DNA of 64,000 bases, taken from the NCBI GenBank assembly GCA_008638375.1, contig CM018051.1:40060177-40124176 (forward strand). Direction: 5' to 3'. Within the stretch, counting starts at the first letter, position 1. Every line of letters begins with the position of its first letter. The stretch is from Nyssa sinensis. Lineage: Eukaryota; Streptophyta; Magnoliopsida; Cornales; Nyssaceae. The notes beneath the pieces are model-generated. The model was given only the letters and a program-made list of their open reading frames with translations, was not told the DNA's origin and made no database searches. A program made the position numbers and the translations under genes. This document shows, piece after piece, positions 1 through 10,223 of this stretch.

Positions 1-117
1 CATCCCCCACTGAGCAAAGGGCCAAGGACTAGGAATCGGGATAAGCTCGTGATGAGGCTGATGTTGGTACGGGGCAAATCTCTGGCATTTGTCGCACTTT
101 CTAACATATTCCTTAGC
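1..117 (-). pseudogene. Integrase N-terminal fragment (after a stop)
   Basis: In the same frame as the upstream pol segment, but beyond the stop at 118-120, the minus strand reads on with C-x2-C (KCDKC) followed by QRFAP, the second half of the integrase H2C2 zinc-binding domain. The two histidines lie before the stop, within 118-300. The catalytic core would be to the left of the window. The stop falls where family members usually have Asp or Glu after the WP-x-ML-K motif, so it looks like a point mutation. Confidence 0.8.
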
Positions 118-969
118 TTATTTCAACATGCCAGGCCAGTAATAGCCCTGCGATAGAGCTCGGTGGGCTATAGTTCTGCCCCCATTATGATTCCAGCAAA
201 TTCCCTCGTGTATTTCAGCCAAGACATATTGTGACTTGTCTGGAGCTAAGCATTTTAACAGAGGTTGAGAATACGACCTTCTGCAAAGCTTGTTGTTTAG
301 GATCAGGTACCGAGCCGCTCTGATTCGGATTCTCCTGGCTTTGTTTTTGTCTTCTGGGAGGAGCCCGGATCTTAGATACTGGAGGATTGGAGTCATCCAG
401 TTCTGGGGCTGTTCATCAATTTGAGAAATTTGGGCTTCCTCAATGCTGGATCCTGGCTGAAAGGAGATTTTAATTGTGGAGTTTGATTCAGACTTGAGGA
501 GTGAGGCCATGTTAGCCAGAGCATCTGCTTTGCAATTCTGACTTCTCTCATTTTTCTGGATAGTACATGTCTGGAAGGAATGCCTCAAGTGGTTCACCAG
601 TTCGGAGTACCGGAGCATCCTATCATCTTTAATGGCGAATTCTCCCAAGACTTGTCTCACCACCAGTTGGGAGTCAGAGAAGACATCGAGGTTCCGAGCC
701 TCGCATTCCAATGCAAGCTTCATGCCTAAGATTAGGGCTTCATATTCTGCTTCATTGTTAGAAGCTTTGAATCCCAAGCTGACTGCTTTTTCTGACGTGA
801 GCCCATCAGGGGACTGTAGTACCAGGCCTACTCCTGAACCTTGATCGGTTGACGATCCATCAATGTACAGCAACCAGGTTCCCGAGGTTTCGGTGAGTTG
901 TGCCTTGTTTTGAAGTGCCGGGGTGAACTCGGCAACAAAATCAGCTAAGGCCTGCCCTTTGATGGAGTT
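118..969 (-). pseudogene. Second (archaeal-type) RNase H domain plus integrase zinc finger start
   Basis: This segment continues the RT frame after the stop at 970-972; the first Met in it is at 873. Counting from that Met, YIDGSS (D5), NNEAEYEAL (E43), FSDSQ (D67) and KADAL (D117) are the four acidic residues of an active RNase H. This is the extra aRNH domain of Tat elements. The last 40 or so residues (HEGICWNHNGGRT...GYYWPGMLK) are the histidine half of the integrase zinc finger. It is terminated by a TAA at 118-120. Without the two stops, RT, both RNases H and integrase would be one reading frame. Confidence 0.88.
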
Positions 970-2451
970 TTAGGGTACATATGATATGTCGAATTCCCCT
1001 AGCTCCACAGACCACTTCACCAATCTTCCCGATACCTCAGGTTTCCTTAGTATTGACTTTAAAGGATAGGCAATTGGGATCTCGATTGGATGGGCTTGAA
1101 AATAAGGTCGAAGCTTCCGAGTTGATATGACCAGGGCATAGGCCAGTTTTTCTACTTCCGAATATCTCTTCTCTGTGTCAAGTAGTGCCCTATTGACGTA
1201 GAATATAGGCCTCTGCACTCCCCTGTCCTGTCTGATTAATGCGGAGCTAACCGCGTTTTCAGAAACTACAAGGTACAAGAATAACTTTTCTCCTTGTACT
1301 AGTTTTGACAGGAGCTCTAGAGAGGCTAGATACTCCTTTAGTTCTTGAAATGATTTCTCGCATTCTTCCGTCCACTGCAAAGCTTTGCTGCCCTTCAGAG
1401 CTTTGAAGAAAGGTAGGCAGCGATTAGTGGATTTAGATATAAATCTGCTCAGTGCCGCAATTCTGCCATTCAGTGCCTGAATTTCCTTTCTGGTTCTTGG
1501 TGACTTCAGTCCAATCAGAGCTTGGATCTGAGTGGGGTCTGCTTCGATACCCCTTTGAGAGACAATGTATCCCAAGAATTTTCCCTTCGTAATTCCGAAG
1601 GTACATTTCGAGGGGTTGAGCTTCATCTTGTGTTGTCTGAGGATATCGAAGGTCTGGGCTAAGTGCTGGAGGTGACTGTCTTTCTGCAGACTCTTTACCA
1701 GCATGTCGTCGATGTATACCTCCATGGTGTTGCCGAGCAGTGGACTGAACATCTTGTTCACCAACCGCTGATAAGTGGCTCCAGCGTTCTTCAAACCGAA
1801 AGGCATTACTCTGTAGCAGTAGAGCCCTCGTTCGGTTATGAAGGCTGTCTTCTCTTGGTCTAGAGGGTACATTTGGATCTGGTTGTACCCAGAGTAAGCA
1901 TCCATGAAGCTCATAAGCTCATGCCCCACAGTGGCGTCAACTAGTTGGTCTATTCTTGGCAGTGGAAAGCTATCCTTGGGGCACGCCTTGTTGAGGTCTG
2001 TATAATCAACGCAGACTCTCCACTTGCCATTTTTCTTCTTGACAAGCACGGTGTTGGCTAGCCACTCAGGATAGAACACTTCTCGTATCATCCTAGCTTC
2101 TAGCAGCCTTTGGACTTCTTCATTTATAATCTGATGCCATTCAGGAGCAATTGGCCTTCTCTTCTGTCTGACTGGCGGGTGATCCGGATCCATCATCAGC
2201 TTGTGAGTCATGAGATTGGGATCTATTCCCTCCATGTCTTTGGTCTCCCAAGTAAAGATAGAGAGGTTGTCTTTCAAAAACCTGACTATCCTTTCCTGCT
2301 CGGTGTGTGTTAGGTCTGGGCCGATGTATAAATAACGCCCTTCTGATTCTGAACTGACCAACACTTTGATGGGCTCGCCAATGGGTTTGGCTCGGCTGTC
2401 TCGTCCCCTTGGGCTCAAGGGTTCTTTAATGCTGGATGGGCAATCCTCCAC
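970..2451 (-). pseudogene. Reverse transcriptase and gypsy-type RNase H
   Basis: Counting from the Met at 2451 (493 residues), the RT core shows FMDAYSGYNQI near 182-192, MPFGLKNAGATYQR near 216-229 and the catalytic YIDD at 246-249, so the RT active site is intact. Residues from about 390 are the connection/RNase H region typical of gypsy elements (QRPIFYVNRAL, RKLRPYFQAHPIEI). The Asp expected at the start of this RNase H is absent (LYLVV), which is usual in Tat elements, where the extra RNase H is thought to take over. The frame ends at TAA 970-972 just after SYVP and continues in frame beyond it. The link to protease upstream needs a frame change between 2452 and 2510. Confidence 0.95.
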
Positions 2452-2509
2452 CCTTGGAGAGTGAGCGAGAACCGGATCTGCACAGTCTCGAGTGTACTGT
2501 AATTGCTAT

Positions 2510-3100
2510 TTAAGGAGCCTTCTCCTTGAGAGCAATAGCGTGGCATTCCCGGGAGGTTGGCTGACACCCTCTGACAGAGTGAACGTTCTGGTTGTGGACG
2601 TACTTCAGACACTGATGGAGGGTCGAAGTGACTGCCCCTATCTGGTGCAACCAGGGTCTTCCGATTATGACGTTGTAGGGAGATCTCATGTTTAACACCA
2701 TGTACTCCGAGATGGTGGTCTTCTGCCCTTCACCCTCTCCTACAGTGGTAGGAAGGTCGACTCGCCCCAACGGGGTGCTGAGGTTGCCATCAAAAGCTGC
2801 CATCACGGCAGTAGTGGGCTTGACATTGTCATGGTCCATCCCCATCTGTTTGAGTGGCTCATAGAACAGTATGTTGACGGAGCTGCCAATATCGACCAGG
2901 ACTCTCCTGATCTCGCAGTTGGCGATTTTGAGTGTGATGACAAGGGCATCACTGTGAGGGCAGTGTACCCCTGCTAGATCTTGCTCAGTGAATTGGATCT
3001 CCGGTGCTGGCTTGAACCTCTTTTCTACGTTGGAGATCTGTAATACGTTCGGGGCAGCTCTGGCCTCCCGAGCATATCTCTTTCTTGCCCTGTTGGACAT
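2510..3100 (-). pseudogene. Retroviral-type aspartic protease segment
   Basis: About 196 residues from a Met at 3100. The active-site motif is LVDIGSS at residues 68-74, where most relatives have D-T/S/G-G; the Ile may reduce activity. The downstream YNVIIGRPWLH is the conserved protease flap/ILG-like region of plant gypsy elements, and the tail ECHAIALK is typical of the protease-RT linker. It is in a different frame from both gag (3225-4157) and RT (970-2451), so at least two frameshifts flank it, or the true protein used frameshifting. Given the nonsense mutations elsewhere, decay is simpler. Confidence 0.88.
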
Positions 3101-3224
3101 TCCTGTGATAGGGGAGTAAGCGTGGAGGACGTAGATGACGTGGTTGTTCTGCCTCTGAGGCTCGTTTCGTCCCTCCCTCTGCTCCTGCCTCTGCTCGGGC
3201 CTCTGATTTGGCCGTTGTTGAGGC

Positions 3225-4309
3225 TTATCTTCTTAGGGGGTTCTGTCTTCCGTCCTGCTTGACGAACTCCCGAAGACGCCCCTTCTTTATGAGCTGCTCT
3301 ATCTCATATCGGAGGGTCCTGCATGTGTTAGTTATATGTCCATGATCTTTATGGAAATTACAATACTTACTTTGGTCCCGAAGACTGGGATCTCCTTTGA
3401 TTGGTTCCGGCCACCTCAGGTTCTCCCGATCTCGGATCTGCCGGAGTACCTGGTTCGGTGTGGTGTTTAAAGGAGTGAAGTTGGTGAAATCCCTTGGTCC
3501 GGAGTTGTACAAAGCTCTAGGTGCTGTTCTCTTCTCTAGGCTCCTGGCCCTCTTTTTGTTGGAGTCTCTTCTGTGATCCTTCTTCTTGTGGTCCTCCCTC
3601 TTCGGATTGTCCCTCTAGGTCTGATCTTTGCCCTTCTGGGATGTGCGGTTGGCTTCTTCCAGGTTGATGTACTTTCTGGCCCGATCCATTAATGCCGCCA
3701 TATCGGCTAGAGGGCTCTTTGTTAAGGAGTCTCTGAAACCACCTTGGGCAAGCCCAGCAGTTAGGGCTGTTACAAGGAATTTTGGGCTGCAGTCAGTGAT
3801 CTCCGTGAGTTCGGTATTGAAGCGCGCGATATAGGCTCTGAGGGATTCCTCCCTAGTTTGCTTAACATTTAACAGGAATTCTGAGCCCCTTTTGAGCCTC
3901 CTGCTGGTCATAAAACTGTCCAAGAACTGTCTACCGAGCTCATAGAAGCTGGTAATTGAGTTCGGAGGGAGATTGTGGAACCACTTCAGAGCAGTTCCCT
4001 TCAAGCTGGTGATGAAAGTTCGGCACATGAAAGCATCAGAGGCTCCGTGAAGGGCCATCGTATGCTGGTAGTGTGAGAGATGATCTCCTAGATCTCCAGA
4101 TCCATCATACAGGGTGAACTTGGGCACCATGAACTTTCTGGGCCTCTCTTCTGACATGATGGCTGTGAGTGAACGGGGTGGCTAGTCTTCCGAGTAGCCG
4201 GGCCTAACTCGTCTTGCTCTAGAGGGTTCTGAGGTCCTCTCAAGGCGATTGTTCGGTCCATAAACTCGGCGATTTCCTCTACCCTCCGCAGGGTCTCTGA
4301 GTCTGACAT
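3225..4309 (-). pseudogene. gag polyprotein: capsid domain and zinc knuckle, broken
   Basis: The N-terminal part (from Met 4309, beginning MSDSETLRRVEEIAEFM) is in another frame from the capsid part, so a frameshift lies near 4160-4200. From 4157 a 180-residue segment carries the retrotransposon gag domain: VPKFTLYDGSGD, LKWFHNLPPNSI and FLDSF are its hallmarks. A TAG at 3615-3617 stops it. The same frame goes on and at 3225-3512 encodes the nucleic-acid-binding knuckle YCNFHKDHGH...TC followed by IEQLIKKGRLREFV, a form typical of Tat gag. Its product would package element RNA; this copy cannot make it. Confidence 0.9.
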
Positions 4310-4944
4310 CTTGCGAACCCTACTTGACAGCCTCGGTTTCAGGGTAGTAGGGTTGAGTACGCCCTTCGGACGGAGGAAGGATTCCGAACTGGAGGGATTG
4401 GTGCTGCATGATAAGGCTCCTACGGTGCCGGATGTGCTCCCGAGGCCCTTGGAGTTGGGGCTAGAGTAGTGCTCCGGTAATTGACGTTAGGAATGAAGGC
4501 TGATGTTCCCCAGCCTGGAGCTGCTGACGGTTGTGGATCTCTGCCAACGCGGGCAACGCCCGGGGGGTGCCCAAGGCTGGTTGGTTGGAGCCTGCTCATG
4601 GAGTTCTTCATTCTCCGTGGCAACAGGAGGTTATGTTCCTGCGGCGAAGTTGACCGGCGGGTTAGGAGAACCCGCTGCTTGGTTTTGTGTGAGTGTTGCC
4701 AGCGTTCTAGTGATGGCAAGCAACTGTTTTTGCACCAAGTTCATTGTGTCGTTTGATCGATTCGATCTCTTGTCGCATAGGGGTTAACCGCTGGTCCCTT
4801 TGTACGAGGAACAGGCAAGCTGACGTTAAGAGTTTTGAGAATTCTGAGTATTCTGTCGCGGATCGGAGATTTGGTGCCATGGTTTTCCGGTGAGGAAAGA
4901 GATGAGTTTATGAATAGAGCACTTGGAGATTAGTCATTCTCATA
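4310..4944 (-). other. Tat element untranslated leader / gag upstream region
   Basis: Region between the primer site and the first gag Met. Short minus-strand open frames occur (for example 4420-4719) but no family resemblance is visible. It is more GC-rich than the surrounding DNA, like the rest of the Tat interior. Confidence 0.5.
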
Positions 4945-4954
4945 GACGGCGCCA
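4945..4954 (-). promoter_or_regulatory. Primer-binding site, tRNA-Asp-like
   Basis: On the minus strand TGGCGCCGTC starts three bases after the LTR end. The first nine bases are complementary to the 3' end of plant tRNA-Asp (CCA plus acceptor stem), a primer used by many non-chromovirus plant gypsy elements. Its position fixes the LTR boundary at 4958. Confidence 0.75.
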
Positions 4955-4957
4955 AAC

Positions 4958-5593
4958 TGATGCTGCACTTTTTGACTCGCAATAAGTGTGGGCTCCGTGA
5001 CCTGTAGAATACTCAGAAAGACGATCAGAGGTCCACCGGATTGGCTCCGGCGGTAGCCGCTCCTATGTTTAAGTAAGTAAAAGGAATTGAAAGACTGTAT
5101 TGAAAGCCAAAGAATGAGCATCCCCATAAAGCGTACCTTTAGGGTTTAATTTATAGGTCGTGGCCTTCCTAAGTTGATTAGAATTCGATGCCATGAATAT
5201 AGGGATTTGATCATCGGAGATTGCAGTTACCTTGTAGATCATTGAGTCGTAGATGGAGATAACCATAGATAGTAGTTTCCGTGTTGAAGACTGTTTCCTT
5301 ATTCCCTGCTTGGCAGTTGTTAAGGAAGCCATAAGGTCGGAGCCATATGAAGTGTTGAATAAATATTGCCTAGAACATAAGGTCTGGAAGATATATGCAT
5401 GAGAATGCCTTGGAGGCTTTGCCTGCACTGTATGACCGAGTTTATCAGGCTCTGAATGATATATATATGAGAATGCCCTGAAGGCTGTGAATGCTCTGTA
5501 TGACCGAGTTCGTCGGCTCTGTAGGATCGAGATTGTTAACTCTGTAGGCACACGTGTCTCAAGGTGATTGGTGTGTCTGTTTGTGGTATATCA
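4958..5593 (-). repeat. 5' LTR of the Tat element
   Basis: The plus-strand copy begins TGATGC at 4958, three bases from the primer site, and probably ends TATATCA at 5593, giving a 636-bp LTR with TG...CA ends in the minus direction (start TGATATACC). The partner LTR is outside the window, so the outer end is inferred from the TG/CA rule only. A segment of about 67 bp is duplicated inside (5392-5525), each copy preceded by a TATA-like AT run. The 160-residue open frame at 5069-5551 is chance coding in the LTR. Confidence 0.7.
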
Positions 5594-7219
5594 ATTAGTT
5601 CTCCCTTATCTGTGTAACCAAACAAGAACAGATCCAAGCCCAACACCAAGGTCTAACCCACAGTCCTGACCCATAACCCTGTCAATGTTTGAATCGTTGA
5701 CTAGTCAACGTTGACTATTGACTCGCTGCCAACTGCCTCTAATCATCTTCCTTGGCCGACTCACTGACAAAGTCGTTGAAAATTAAAAAATTTCTAGTTT
5801 TTTGCCCTCATTTTTCTTAACCTGTTCTTCATATGTTTTTCATTCTAAACATCTCTATGCATCTTATAACATCATTTTGAATCATTTATAGTGATTAAAA
5901 TCGACTAACAAATGGAAAAATAACCATTCACGATTTTCTGGCGAGACATTGTTCACCCTCATTTTTCATGGTTTTCATGCCCAATCAGTCCTAATCATAC
6001 CCTGGAATGCCAGTGGATACTAAATCAAAGGTTTAATAGGACTAGATTATGGGAACTCAGTGGGTTTGGAAATACCCAAATTTTTAATTTTCTTCTCTCT
6101 CTACTATGTCTCCATATACATACGTCTATATATATATATATATTTTACACTTCCCACATATACATATATTCCCTAACTCAAAGAAGCTAAAACCAAGCTT
6201 AAAATATCTAGAAAGTCCCTATCAATTTCGAATTTAAAGAAAGAGAGAGCTTGGTAGAGCTCCCATGGCTGCCATGCGTAGTTTGTCCAGTCCTGTCCAG
6301 CTTTATTTCTCCTCTTTCATCTTCTTTCCTTCTTTCTCTTTCCTTTTCTTCCTTTATTCTTCCTCTTTTTTTATGGTTTGATTCTTCCAATGCGTTCGTC
6401 ACACACACACACAAACACACATTGAACCACACACTCTCATCCCACTGTGTATACACACAGATATAACACGTATATATATATATATATATATCTACACACA
6501 CTCACTCTTTTTCTCTCACAGATCTCACATACACACACTTCCTTATCTCGGATGGGAGGAAAAGAAAGATAGAGAGAGAGTGTGTGTGTCTGAAAGAGGG
6601 AGAGAGGGGGGTGACGTGAGAGAGAGGGGGAGATCAGAAAGAAAGGGGGAAAGAGCTAACTTTTTTCTCTCTCTCTCTCTCTCTCTCTCTTCTCTTCTTG
6701 TCTCATCAAGTTTTTTCCTTCAATTTCTGGCCCTTTTAAGGTGCACCCACACACACACTCACATGCCCTTCCACCACCATACTTTTGACATGTGTCCACC
6801 TTTTAGAATATCTACTTAGCTTCTTAGAGAAGCTTTTCACGCTTCTCGAGGCATTACGTGGCCAGTTGGTCAATTGCGCACGCACACGCTCCTGAATTGA
6901 AATTGTATTAGAATCGCACCAAACTTGGCACACTAGCTAATTTCGATGCATTGATTCCAAATATGTAGTCCGTTTCTCCAAATTCCATCATTTGAACTTT
7001 CTTATTGTCTGCATCCCTTGGATAACTATGTAATCTCATGACTCACACTAGTCTTAAATAAATCACCAAAATTTATTTTTAGCCTTATTGTGTCATATTG
7101 ATGACTTATCGATGCATCTCACAATCCATGTGACACATATTTAATTATTTTTTAGTCTAGCCTCAGTCTATATTGATAATTTACCAAATTGCCCTTCGAT
7201 GATTTTCTGGATCCTTACA
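5594..7219 (-). mobile_element. Long LTR fragment, same family as 42116-46199, minus orientation
   Basis: On the minus strand it begins TGTAAGGATCCAGAAAAT at 7219, the same start as the LTR at 42116, and follows it for about 1.6 kb through the AGCTTC/GAAGCT inverted repeat, the (AT)n TATA region near 6470-6492, CT/GA tracts and the GTTGACTAGTCAAC segment near 5695. The Tat element interrupts it, so its remaining 2.5 kb should lie left of the window. Open frames here (6208-6819) are microsatellite translations, not genes. Confidence 0.85.
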
Positions 7220-9570
7220 TGTATTTTGTAATTTTCAGCTGAATTTGATTTTTGACACAAGAAAAGGTGTCTTTATTGCTTTTAAACTACATGGGCTCGA
7301 GTGGGAACAAGTAAAAATACAAGGGGTGTTTGTGTAATTTTCCATAAAATCAATTATGTGTATAGACTTGGTTTGGTAGGGCCGAATGGAGTTGGAGTGG
7401 GGCAAATAATATAAACAAGGTTTAGGGTTTAGGTTGGGATGAGCCTAGACGTAACGTAGTAGGGTAGGGTGCATGGACGAGGCCGTGTGTGGCTTAGAGG
7501 GGGGGGGGAGGCAATTGTCCCTTTCAAATTTTTTTGTTTAAAATTTTTGTATACTTTTCAAAATTATATATTTAAATACACCCTTTTAATTTAAAATTTT
7601 GCCCTTTCTAGTTTTTAAAATCTTCACACTTTATTCTTGTCTTAATTCTAATATCGCTCTTCAATAAAATTTTGATCAATTTTTTAGACTTTTTCTTCTT
7701 ATATGGCTTAAGATTTTTTGAGGTTTTTTTTTTGTTTTACTTGGTTGAACTTCTTATCTAATTTACAAGTTCCTTTGTATCAATAAAATCAATTACTTAT
7801 AAAAAATATTATCAATTAATATTAAGTTTTTTATTTTTTAAAAATTTATAATTAGATATTAAGCAAAATTTTTTGTCCCTTTTAACCAAAAATCTTGGCA
7901 TCTTCCCTGGTAGGGTGTGGTCCTCCTCCCAATTGTCATCCATACCAAGGGTTGTTTTCTTTACAAGAAACTTGATAGAAATGATGGTAAAAATCTTGCA
8001 ATAGATGTTAGTGGAGATGTTGCTCTCATTCCTACTGCATGTTCATTTGAAAAGGCCTTTTGACCCATTTTTGTCATACATCTTTGTGTTTTCCCCTTTC
8101 TAGAACTAAATCATATCTGTTTACAAAATTATATTGATTAAGGCGCATCAATTGTGTTGTTTCACAGAGATTTGCCATACTCTTGGAAGGATATTATTAA
8201 AAAAAATTGAGAGTTTAAATGAGGAACACGTAATTGGTTATGGGGGCTTCTAAACAGTAGACAGGCATGCAATGGATGATGGTAATGTGTTTGCTTTAAA
8301 AAGAAGCAGTGAAGATGAATGAGGGCTTCGATAATTTTTGCAAGAGCGAGCTAGAAATCCTTGATCCTCTTTTGTTTTTGTTGTGTGACATACCTATATG
8401 GAATAGGCATTATATGTATGATACATTTTGATGATGTTGTGGGGGGACCTGAAACTTTATGGCTCAAATTCATAGACTTGTAAGCCCTTTCCCAAAAACA
8501 AGATTTATGAAAGCTAATATCTAGCTTAATGGCCTTCTAGACAACTTCTCTAACAAAATTCCTCACAATAGACCTTTTTTTTTTATCATAAAAGATTGCG
8601 TGATCATTCTGATGTGATGTTACATTTTTCTGAAACCAAAATTTGTTGTATTATCTACCTAGCCAGTGTTCCTTTTTTCAAATTTCTAAAGTTTACATTT
8701 TAAGCTCTTTGATTGTTTTGATTTATGCCATATTTGGTAAAACTATGTCATGATAGTAGAAGTGTGGTTACTTTAGACCCATGGGTTTGATTTTCCTATG
8801 GGTTGTTCCTTTTATGGCCACCTATAGTCTTAAGAGAACAAAATTCAAGAATTTTTTCAGGATACTTTAGTTTTCACCAAAATGGCATTTAAGGAAATCA
8901 AATTTACCTATTTTTTGTTTTTTTTTGGGAGGGGTTGTTCTTTTGACCCTATTTTTTGGGGTTTAACCTCAAGTTAGAATGAAAAACACTGTTCTTCTTG
9001 AGTTACTAGTTAGATGTGTTATTAGATATGTTTGAGGATGGAGTAGAAAACTCGAAAATAAATAAATAAATAATATTGACGATTATAATGAAAAAGTAAA
9101 AAAATCAAGAGCCTTCTGATACCAAGACATTAGAAATGGAGCTATATCTGTAAATAAAATAGTTGTAGCACAAGACAAGAAGTAATTGGTTTAGCACTTT
9201 AAAATAATGTCTTAAAGTCTACTAGTTGTGCTTCCCTTTGACTAAAAATTGAGATGCCACTTGACAGCTTGACTCACTTTAAACATCTTGGCAATATTTG
9301 TCGTCCTTCCTAGTACTCATCTCAAGAGTGGTTCCTTTTATCCGTGTGAGAGATCAATATACATTTTTTGGTCCATCTCTTAACAATATAAACTTTTGAG
9401 CAATTCATTTTCTAACATGGTATTATAGTAATACTCTTTTTAATATTTTTCACTTTCAAATGGAGTATTTGAAACTGCTGGCACAATCCCAAGCACATGC
9501 TCTTTATTATTTCTATTTCTTTCCTTCTCGATTATCAAATTCCTAACAAAGCCTAAAACCATTGGCACAT
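7220..9570. other. AT-rich gene-free stretch with degraded repeat remnants
   Basis: No open frame of note. 7490-7925 resembles a decayed plant transposon bounded by two weakly inverted segments: gaggcaattgtccctttca on the left and tgtcccttttaaccaaaaat followed by cttggcatc on the right. The remainder is low-complexity AT with no recognisable homology. Identity of the remnant is uncertain. Confidence 0.4.
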
Positions 9571-10223
9571 AAGGGTGTCAATTTGTGTTTAACATGTCAT
9601 ATTCGAGTTGTGTCAAGACATATATACTTAAAAAATATGTATCAATTCTAAACCCGATACAATTAATTAGTCGTGTTAAGTTTCAAGATTCAAACACAGC
9701 TCATCGGAGCTTAGCAGAATGAGAAGGAGCTTAGGAAAGGAAGAGAAGGGAAGCTTGCATGAAACCTTGAAGCAGACCCAAGGAGCTTAGAAAGTTCAGA
9801 ACTAAGCCAAGGAGAGGAGAAGCACCACTAGTAGAAGGTAAAACACACAAAACTGAATTTTTTTCCTCTCTAAGAAAATATTACTGTCAAACTGATGTTA
9901 AATGGAGTTAAAGTGCATGCATGGTCCTTGTTAGTATTATATTGTAGTTTCAGAGTGAAATGGAGGCTTAATAGGGCTTAAAACAGTAAGACCCACAAGA
10001 ATCTGCCATTGATGGCAGCTTCAAGTTTGGGTCTGAATCAACTGAGACTAAACTGGGTTCGGTTGATTAAGACTTGAACTAATTCTCTTAGGATTTCGAA
10101 GCAACAAGAATCATCGAAAATGGACCTAAAATGAGAGAGTAATACCGAGTTGCAGGTCATGGTGTAAGAACACGACTTCACAAATTGAGCACTAAGCTTG
10201 ATTCTTAGAATGTGGTTCGGAAG

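Larger units (their letters stand above)
1..5593 (-). mobile_element. Tat-lineage Ty3/gypsy retrotransposon, 5' part, cut by window start
   Basis: Reading the minus strand from 5593 downwards, the order is LTR, primer site, gag with a zinc knuckle, protease, reverse transcriptase, gypsy RNase H, a second (archaeal-type) RNase H, and the start of integrase. That order, with the extra RNase H between the gypsy RNase H and integrase, is known for the plant Tat clade (relatives of Ogre and Retand). The rest of integrase and the 3' LTR lie beyond position 1. Several stops and frame changes show the copy is dead. It lies inside another LTR of the same orientation (5594-7219), so it is younger than that LTR. 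Confidence 0.93.

Noticed and set aside
632..2695. Plus-strand frames opposite the Tat pol (632-844, 1663-1863, 2110-2313, 2492-2695)
   Set aside because: Antisense shadows of the RT, RNase H and protease frames.
4420..4787. Overlapping frames on both strands near 4420-4787
   Set aside because: Untranslated leader of the Tat element; GC-rich sequence gives chance frames in several phases.
5069..5551. 160-codon minus-strand open frame
   Set aside because: It lies wholly in the Tat 5' LTR, overlaps the duplicated promoter segment, and has no protein-family feature.
6208..6933. Frames rich in Ser/Leu/His and Arg/Glu/Gly
   Set aside because: Translations of CT, GA and CA microsatellites in an LTR promoter.
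7421..7434. TTTAGGGTTTAGG resembling plant telomere repeat
   Set aside because: Only two units; common by chance or as a promoter telo-box, not an interstitial telomere.
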